Assembly (NCBI GenBank): GCA_016292705.1 | Contig: JAEDHZ010000041.1 | Coordinates: forward strand, 1-9,856 | Source: Clostridiaceae bacterium | GTDB taxonomy: Bacteria > Bacillota > Clostridia > Oscillospirales > Acutalibacteraceae | Length of the DNA stretch: 9,856 nucleotides | Reading direction: 5' to 3' | Shown here: in pieces, positions 5,433-9,856 of the stretch | How positions within the stretch are numbered: the stretch's first letter is position 1 | Layout of the letters: each line of letters starts with the position of its first letter | The notes under the pieces: model-generated | The model's input: the letters and a program-made list of their open reading frames with translations, nothing else | What the model was told of the DNA's origin: nothing | Database searches by the model: none | Made by a program: the position numbers and the translations under genes

Positions 5433-5594
5433 AACGGATTACCTCTTTCTATGTAAAATATCCGAACAGAATGTTCAGACGGATTCAACGCTGAATTGCT
5501 CCGTTTTGTTTGTAAATTATATATATTATATTAACCTAATGTGTGCATTAAATCAATGTATTTTACAAAATTATTTAAATTCTCAAACAACTCT
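5433..5594. promoter_or_regulatory. Divergent AT-rich intergenic region upstream of the AI-2E gene and hom
   Basis: This region must hold the minus-strand promoter for the membrane protein. The best pair I see is TTGATT (minus strand, about 5557-5552) with TAATAT or TATAAT near 5534-5526, weak in spacing or sequence. Two small inverted repeats lie in its leader: GAACA-GAA-TGTTC at 5464-5476 (nested in TCCG 5461-5464 / CGGA 5480-5483) and ATTCA-ACGC-TGAAT at 5483-5496. They could be an operator or RNA hairpins. No lysine or methionine riboswitch is recognisable upstream of hom. Confidence 0.35.
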
Positions 5595-5622
5595 TTCACT
5601 GTTCGACAAAATGTGATATTAT
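5595..5622 (+). promoter_or_regulatory. Probable promoter of hom-lysC
   Basis: TTCACT (5595-5600, four of six) and TATTAT (5617-5622, five of six) are 16 bases apart. The predicted start is near 5629, giving a short leader of about 29 bases to ATG 5658. That leaves no room for a leader-peptide attenuator or riboswitch, so control would be at initiation or by feedback on the enzymes. Confidence 0.5.
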
Positions 5623-5657
5623 TATCGTAATGTTTTTATGCAAAGGGTGAGTATGTG

Positions 5658-6872
5658 ATGAAGATTGCCGTCATGGGCTTCGGAGTTGTCGGTTCCGGCG
5701 TTGCAAATCTGATAAAAAAGAACGCTGCCGTTATCAAAGAAAACACCGGTGCTGAACTTGAAGTTAAAAGAATCCTCGATATCAGGGATTTTGAAAACAG
5801 CGAGTTTGCACCCCTTATGACCAAGAACTTTGCCGATATCGAAAACGATGATGAAATTGAGGTTGTTGTTGAAACCATGGGCGGTCTTAACCCTGCCTTT
5901 GAGTTTGTTTCAAGATGCCTCAAAAGGAAAAAGCATGTTGTTTCATCAAACAAGGAACTTGTTGTTCAAAAAGGCTTTGAACTCCTCTCGCTTGCCAGGG
6001 AGAACAATGTCAACTTCCTTTTTGAAGCCTCGGTCGGCGGCGGTATTCCGATTATCCGCCCGATAAGCCGTTGCCTTGCCGGAAACCGCATTGATTCAAT
6101 TGCCGGAATATTAAACGGAACAACTAATTTTATTATGACTAAAATGATAATGGAAAGGACTGATTTTTCGTCCGCCCTTGCCCTTGCGCAGGAACTTGGC
6201 TACGCCGAAAAGGATCCCACCGCAGATGTTGAGGGAATTGATACATGCCGGAAAATCTGCATCCTTGCCTCCCTTGTTTTCGGGAACCAGATCTACCCCG
6301 AAAAGGTTCACACCGAGGGTATTACCAAGGTCACACTTGAAGATGCTGAGTTCGCCGGAAGCTTCGGATATGTTATCAAACTCATTGCTCAGGCAAGAAA
6401 GCTTGATAACGGAAAGCTTTATATTATCGTTTCTCCCGCTCTTGTTTCAAAGGGGAGTATGCTCGCCGGAGTCAACGATGTTTTCAATGCCTGCCTTGTT
6501 CAGGGAGATATGACAGGTGACATTCTTCTTTACGGAAAGGGTGCCGGTTCTTCTGCCACCGCCTCCGCCGTTGTCGGTGACATTATCGACTGTGCAGACA
6601 ACATGGAAAAGCGCAAGGTCTTCGGTTGGAAAGAGGAAAAGGACGGAATGGTTGAGGATTATCTCATGGTTCCCGTTTCGCTTTTTGTCAGAGTCAAGAA
6701 TGAAAACTCCGCAAGAGAAGAGATTGAAAAGCTCTTCCCCGGTGCAAAAATTCTTGAAAACGCCGAAGAGCTCGCTTTCATAACCGCCGAAGAAACTCAG
6801 AAAGTTCTTTTTGAAAAGCTTTCTGCTTCAGGACTCACTGTCCTTTCCTCAATAAGAGTAACAACCTATTAA
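5658..6872 (+). CDS. hom: Homoserine dehydrogenase
   Basis: The 404-residue enzyme reduces aspartate semialdehyde to homoserine with NAD(P)H, the branch step to threonine and methionine. Domains: an N-terminal Rossmann fold with GFGVVGSG (7-14), VETMGG (71-76) and SSNKELV (96-102, including the conserved Lys99); the catalytic and dimerisation region with FEASVGGGIPIIRPI (122-136), GILNGTTNFIM (150-160) and LGYAEKDPTADVEGIDTCRK (180-199), whose Asp195 and Lys199 match the proton-transfer residues; GVNDVFNA (271-278) and LYGKGAGSSATASAVVGD (291-308). Residues 335-404 resemble a C-terminal ACT-type regulatory domain, as in other Gram-positive Hom proteins. I chose ATG 5658 over GTG 5655 because AAAGGGTGAG (5642-5651) is better spaced from it. 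lysC follows after 46 bases in the same direction, with no terminator between. Confidence 0.95.
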   Translation: MKIAVMGFGVVGSGVANLIKKNAAVIKENTGAELEVKRILDIRDFENSEFAPLMTKNFADIENDDEIEVVVETMGGLNPAFEFVSRCLKRKKHVVSSNKELVVQKGFELLSLARENNVNFLFEASVGGGIPIIRPISRCLAGNRIDSIAGILNGTTNFIMTKMIMERTDFSSALALAQELGYAEKDPTADVEGIDTCRKICILASLVFGNQIYPEKVHTEGITKVTLEDAEFAGSFGYVIKLIAQARKLDNGKLYIIVSPALVSKGSMLAGVNDVFNACLVQGDMTGDILLYGKGAGSSATASAVVGDIIDCADNMEKRKVFGWKEEKDGMVEDYLMVPVSLFVRVKNENSAREEIEKLFPGAKILENAEELAFITAEETQKVLFEKLSASGLTVLSSIRVTTY

Positions 6873-6918
6873 TTTATTACGAAACAAATATATTTAATAC
6901 CATTTTCGGAGGTGCACT

Positions 6919-8124
6919 ATGGCACTTATTGTTCAAAAATTCGGCGGTTCTTCCGTTGCAAACGCCGAGAGGGTGGCGAATGTTGCCCGCATTGTGACGG
7001 ACACATACAAGCAGGGCAACGATGTTATTGTTGTTGTTTCCGCCCAGGGAGACACAACGGACGACCTCATTGAAAAAGCAAGAGAAATCAACCCTAACGC
7101 CTCAAAGCGTGAGATGGATATGCTTCTCACCGCCGGAGAGCAGATGTCAATTGCCCTTCTTGCAATGGCGATTGAAAAGCTCGGCTGTCCGGTTGTTTCG
7201 CTGCTCGGCTGGCAGGCAGGCTTCAAAACCAGCCGCGCTTTCGGCGCAGCAAGAATAGAAGACATCAAGACCGAACGCATTCAGTCGGAGCTTGACAAGA
7301 GAAAAATTGTTGTTGTTGCCGGTTTCCAGGGAGTCAATAAATCCGATGACCTGACAACCCTCGGACGCGGCGGCTCGGACACCTCGGCGGTTGCAATCGC
7401 AGCCATGCTCCATGCAGACCGCTGCCAGATTTTCACCGATGTTACCGGCGTTTTCACCGCCGACCCGAGAAAAGTCAGCGGAGCAAAAAAGCTTGAGGAA
7501 ATAACCTACGATGAAATGCTTGAGCTTGCAACGCTCGGCGCTCAGGTGCTCAACAACCGTTCGGTTGAAATGGCAAAAAAATATTCAGTAGAGCTTGAGG
7601 TTCTTTCAAGCTTCGTCAGAGAAAGCGGAACAATAGTCAAGGAGGCTGTAAAAATGGAGAAAATGATTATCAGAGGAGTAACAAAGGACACGGATGTTGC
7701 ACAGATTTCCGTTGTCGGAATGAAGGATATACCGGGCAACGCATTCAAAATGTTTTCAAAGCTTGCCTCCAAAAAAATCAATATCGATGTCATTCTTCAG
7801 TCAATAGGTCGCGACGGAACAAAGGATATTTCCTTCACCTGCAGCAAGGATTATGCGGATGCAGCTGTGGAAATCCTTGAAGAGCTTTTCTCTGCTCAGG
7901 GAGCAAAAGTTACCTGCAACACCGATGTTGCAAAGGTTTCAATTGTTGGCGCAGGAATGCAGTCGCACTCCGGTACGGCGTCAAAAATGTTCGGCGCACT
8001 TTATGAGGCGGGCGTAAACATCAGCATGATTTCAACGAGCGAGATTACAATTTCCGTCCTCATTGAAAAAGACCTTGCAGACAAGGCTGTTTCCGCCGTT
8101 CACAAGACCTTTTTTGATCAGTAA
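6919..8124 (+). CDS. lysC: Aspartate kinase (lysine-sensitive type)
   Basis: The 401-residue enzyme phosphorylates aspartate, the committed step to lysine, threonine and methionine. The kinase domain covers about 1-240, with KFGGSS (7-12), TAGEQMS (71-77), GFQG (135-138), TLGRGGSDTSA (147-157) and the nucleotide-binding FTDVTGVFTADPR (172-184). Two ACT domains follow, at about 264-330 and 338-400, with VGMKDIPG (266-273) and STSEITISVL (372-381). Length and layout match the monofunctional Bacillus-type LysC. GGAGGTG at 6908-6914 places translation at ATG 6919. It is transcribed with hom, and a perfect terminator follows. Feedback by lysine and/or threonine through the ACT domains is the family expectation; the effector cannot be read from the sequence. 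An internal start is described separately. Confidence 0.96.
   Translation: MALIVQKFGGSSVANAERVANVARIVTDTYKQGNDVIVVVSAQGDTTDDLIEKAREINPNASKREMDMLLTAGEQMSIALLAMAIEKLGCPVVSLLGWQAGFKTSRAFGAARIEDIKTERIQSELDKRKIVVVAGFQGVNKSDDLTTLGRGGSDTSAVAIAAMLHADRCQIFTDVTGVFTADPRKVSGAKKLEEITYDEMLELATLGAQVLNNRSVEMAKKYSVELEVLSSFVRESGTIVKEAVKMEKMIIRGVTKDTDVAQISVVGMKDIPGNAFKMFSKLASKKINIDVILQSIGRDGTKDISFTCSKDYADAAVEILEELFSAQGAKVTCNTDVAKVSIVGAGMQSHSGTASKMFGALYEAGVNISMISTSEITISVLIEKDLADKAVSAVHKTFFDQ
7654..8124 (+). CDS. lysC: Probable internally initiated beta subunit of aspartate kinase
   Basis: Within lysC, AAGGAGG (7639-7645) stands 8 bases before an in-frame ATG at 7654-7656 (codon 246), at the boundary between the kinase and ACT domains. 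The product would be 156 residues made only of the two ACT domains. In Bacillus subtilis, aspartokinase II is an alpha2-beta2 enzyme whose beta subunit is made from an internal start at the equivalent place, at residue 246 as I recall it. The ribosome site here is as strong as any other in the window, which is unlikely for a chance codon run (Val-Lys-Glu-Ala-Val-Lys-Met). Direct proof of the product is not available from sequence. Confidence 0.65.
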   Translation: MEKMIIRGVTKDTDVAQISVVGMKDIPGNAFKMFSKLASKKINIDVILQSIGRDGTKDISFTCSKDYADAAVEILEELFSAQGAKVTCNTDVAKVSIVGAGMQSHSGTASKMFGALYEAGVNISMISTSEITISVLIEKDLADKAVSAVHKTFFDQ

Positions 8125-8136
8125 AATATCATTTTC

Positions 8137-8183
8137 AGAGCTTTCACATCCGGCGCCTTGCCTGAATGTGAAAGCTCTTTTTT
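8137..8183 (+). terminator. Strong rho-independent terminator of hom-lysC
   Basis: AGAGCTTTCACAT (8137-8149) is perfectly complementary to ATGTGAAAGCTCT (8166-8178), 13 bp with no mismatch. The loop is 16 bases, and a run of T (8178-8183) follows. It starts 12 bases after the lysC stop. Confidence 0.93.
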
Positions 8184-8209
8184 GTGTGCAGGTATTTTTT
8201 AAAAATGAG

Positions 8210-8238
8210 TAGACAAATCATTCCGGCAGGAGTATAAT
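8210..8238 (+). promoter_or_regulatory. Sigma-A promoter of the ABC transporter operon
   Basis: TAGACA (8210-8215, five of six) and a perfect TATAAT (8233-8238) are separated by 17 bases. The predicted start is near 8245, giving a leader of about 78 bases before the GTG start at 8323. The leader contains a 16-codon open frame (8268-8318) whose stop overlaps the ribosome site of the ATPase gene. Confidence 0.82.
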
Positions 8239-8267
8239 ATCAGTCGTTAGGAAACACCTGTTGCTTA

Positions 8268-8318
8268 ATGAATCTCAAGTCTATTCAGGGAATCCGAAAA
8301 CTGTTTTATCGGAGTTGA
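8268..8318 (+). other. Possible 16-codon leader frame before the ABC ATPase gene
   Basis: ATG 8268 opens a 16-residue basic frame (begins MNLKSIQG, ends YRS) and stops at TGA 8316-8318, five bases before GTG 8323 and overlapping the region just after its GGAG. The only purine-rich site upstream, AGGA at 8249-8252, is 15 bases away, so translation is doubtful. If translated it could couple to the ATPase start. Confidence 0.25.
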
Positions 8319-8322
8319 TAAA

Positions 8323-9237
8323 GTGGAAAATATTATTGAAATCAAAAATCTGAACAAGTCTTTCGGCAATGTCAAAGCTGTCCGTGACCTTTCGTTTTGC
8401 GTCAAAAGGGGTGAACTTTTTGCTTTCCTCGGTGTGAACGGAGCCGGAAAAAGCACAACAATTTCAATCATGTGCGGCTCGCTCAAAAAGGACGGCGGAA
8501 GCATTTCAATCTGCGGCAAACAGGCCGGAGAAAGGAATCCGGAAGTTTCGGCAAAACTTGGCGTTGTTTTCCAGAGCAGCGTGCTGGACAAGGCATTGAG
8601 CGTCAGGGATAATCTTGAAAGCCGTGCCGCACTGTATAATATCAGCGGAAAAGAGTTCAAAAAAAGGCTTTCGGAGCTTGCAGAAATGCTTGACTTTGAA
8701 GATCTTCTCAACCGCACCGTGGGCAAGCTTTCGGGAGGTCAGCGCAGAAGAATTGATGTTGCCCGTGCACTTTTGCATAAACCCGAAATCCTCATTCTTG
8801 ACGAGCCGACAACCGGACTTGACCCGCAAACAAGGCGACTTCTCTGGAATACGGTGAAAAACCTGCGTGAAAAAGAAAACATAACCGTTTTCCTCACCAC
8901 TCATTATATGGAGGAAGCCGCAGATGCGGATTATGTTGTTATTATCGACAGCGGAAGAATTGCCGCCGAGGGAACACCGCTTGAACTCAAAAATCGCTAC
9001 ACCGGTGACTTCATCACTTTTTATTACGCAGACGAGGAGCAGATTAAATTGCTTTCCATGCCGTATGAAAAAGTCGGCGAAAGTTTTCGTGTTGAGGTTC
9101 AGAACACGGGAGAAGCAACAAGGCTCATTCAGCAATACCCGTCCCTATTCACTGATTACGAGATAACAAAAGGAAAAATGGACGATGTTTTTCTTGCTGC
9201 AACGGGCAAAAAACTGACGGGAGGTGATTCAAAATGA
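8323..9237 (+). CDS. ABC transporter ATP-binding protein (ABC-2/DrrA-type exporter)
   Basis: The 304-residue protein is the ATPase of an ABC-2 type exporter. Motifs in order: Walker A GVNGAGKST (37-45), Q-loop Gln84 in VVFQSS, signature LSGGQRRR (136-143), Walker B ILILDEP (156-162), D-loop GLDPQT (165-170) and switch His194 in LTTHYMEEA. Residues 230-304 form a C-terminal extension usual in the DrrA/CcmA-like drug, antibiotic or polysaccharide exporter class. The start is GTG 8323, with GGAG at 8311-8314 eight bases upstream. The stop overlaps the permease start in an ATGA arrangement, showing tight coupling to its partner. The cargo cannot be inferred. Its own promoter separates it from the amino-acid unit. 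Confidence 0.93.
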   Translation: MENIIEIKNLNKSFGNVKAVRDLSFCVKRGELFAFLGVNGAGKSTTISIMCGSLKKDGGSISICGKQAGERNPEVSAKLGVVFQSSVLDKALSVRDNLESRAALYNISGKEFKKRLSELAEMLDFEDLLNRTVGKLSGGQRRRIDVARALLHKPEILILDEPTTGLDPQTRRLLWNTVKNLREKENITVFLTTHYMEEAADADYVVIIDSGRIAAEGTPLELKNRYTGDFITFYYADEEQIKLLSMPYEKVGESFRVEVQNTGEATRLIQQYPSLFTDYEITKGKMDDVFLAATGKKLTGGDSK

Positions 9238-9856
9238 TGTCCTTTATTTATCTTGTCAAGCGTAACACAAAACTCTTCTTCAAAGATAAGGGAATGTTCT
9301 TAACCTCTCTTATTACACCGCTCATTCTGCTTGTGCTTTACGCAACATTTCTTGCGAGTGTATATCGTGACAGCTTTTCCTCAGCAATCCCGGAATTTCT
9401 CAATGCTGACGCAAAGCTTTTGAACGGAGCGGTTGCTGCGCAGCTCGTTTCCTCTCTGCTTGCGGTAAGCTGCGTTACGGTTGCGTTTTGCTCGAACCTG
9501 CTTATGGTTCAGGACAAAATCAGCGGTGCAAGGCGTGATTTGTGCGTTTCGCCGGTCAAGCGTTCAACTCTTGCAACTGCATACTTTGTTTCAAGTTCGC
9601 TTTCAACGCTCATAATCACCTTCACTGCGCTCGGTGCCTGCCTTTTGTTCCAACTCAAAATGGGATGGTATTTTTCCGGAAAGGATGTTGCTTTGCTGTT
9701 TCTGGATGTTTTCCTGCTCACCCTTTTCGGTGTGGCGGTTTCCTCCTGCGTAAACTTCTTCCTTTCAACAAACGGTCAGGGCTCTGCGGTCGGAACAATT
9801 GTGAGCGCAGGCTACGGCTTTGTCTGCGGCGCATATATGCCGATAAGCAGCTTTGC
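9234..9856 (+). CDS. ABC-2 type transporter permease, truncated by window end
   Basis: The frame opens at ATG 9234, overlapping the ATPase stop by four bases, and stays open to the last base (207 codons). GGGAGGTGA (9219-9227) is the ribosome site; the adjacent ATG 9237 is an alternative start. The layout is ABC-2 permease-like: a short basic cytoplasmic N-terminus (KRNTKLFFKDKG), a first membrane segment (about 22-42), an outside loop, a second segment (about 65-90), a cytoplasmic loop with QDKISGARRDLCVSP and VKRS, then further segments ending in a STNGQGSAVGTIVSAGYG stretch near 180-197 and a GAYMPIS motif typical of these permeases. Together with the upstream ATPase it would form an exporter. 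The missing C-terminus should hold the last one or two membrane segments. Confidence 0.88.
   Translation, partial: MMSFIYLVKRNTKLFFKDKGMFLTSLITPLILLVLYATFLASVYRDSFSSAIPEFLNADAKLLNGAVAAQLVSSLLAVSCVTVAFCSNLLMVQDKISGARRDLCVSPVKRSTLATAYFVSSSLSTLIITFTALGACLLFQLKMGWYFSGKDVALLFLDVFLLTLFGVAVSSCVNFFLSTNGQGSAVGTIVSAGYGFVCGAYMPISSF

Noticed and set aside
5595..5657. Lysine, SAM or T-box leader control of hom-lysC
   Set aside because: The predicted leader is only about 29 bases and contains no conserved riboswitch or T-box elements; the gap before lysC is 46 bases and also lacks them.
1..9856. CRISPR array, tRNA, rRNA, transposase or integrase
   Set aside because: I found no regularly spaced direct repeats, no tRNA-like cloverleaf and no mobile-element protein on either strand; composition and codon use look even throughout.

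Overview
The window looks like a chromosomal segment from a low-to-mid GC Firmicute of class Clostridia, probably close to Oscillospiraceae/Ruminococcaceae. Support comes from strong GGAGG-type ribosome sites, textbook sigma-A promoters, U-tailed terminators, GTG starts and the gene set (QueH, a C_GCAxxG_C_C redox protein, a YtvI/AI-2E-type membrane protein, a two-ACT LysC). This is inference from content; there is no taxonomic marker gene. I see no tRNA, rRNA, CRISPR array, insertion sequence or phage gene.

Layout. Bases 1-1386 (+) carry the end of a PHP-domain protein, a C_GCAxxG_C_C protein and queH, packed as an operon. Bases 1401-2641 (+) are a separate unit: promoter, DUF2804 gene, and a terminator that works in both directions. 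Bases 2648-3859 (-) hold a small secreted protein and an MTA/SAH nucleosidase (mtnN), each with its own promoter. The gene-free stretch 3756-4160 is not empty: it holds the mtnN promoter, an apparent plus-strand structured noncoding RNA of about 225 nt with its own promoter and terminator (3853-4113), and the minus-strand terminator of the next gene. Bases 4161-5432 (-) encode an AI-2E/YtvI-type membrane protein. Bases 5595-8183 (+) are a hom-lysC amino-acid unit closed by a perfect 13-bp terminator. Bases 8210-9856 (+) start an ABC exporter operon (ATPase and a permease cut by the window end).

Functional links. LysC and Hom catalyse the first and third steps of the aspartate pathway toward lysine, threonine and methionine. 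mtnN recycles the thioether products of methionine-derived SAM. QueH completes queuosine synthesis for tRNA. The aspartate kinase gene contains an in-frame ATG at codon 246 behind a perfect AAGGAGG, so it probably makes a separate regulatory beta subunit as in Bacillus subtilis LysC.

The most interesting element is the structured RNA at 3887-4113. By eye it has six helices, a 6-bp loop-loop pairing between two hairpins, a three-way-junction-like 3' half and a strong 11-bp terminator. Its proposed promoter shares its -35 region with the divergent mtnN promoter. I cannot assign it to an RNA family by eye; the raiA-type RNA of Clostridia is the known family I would test first.
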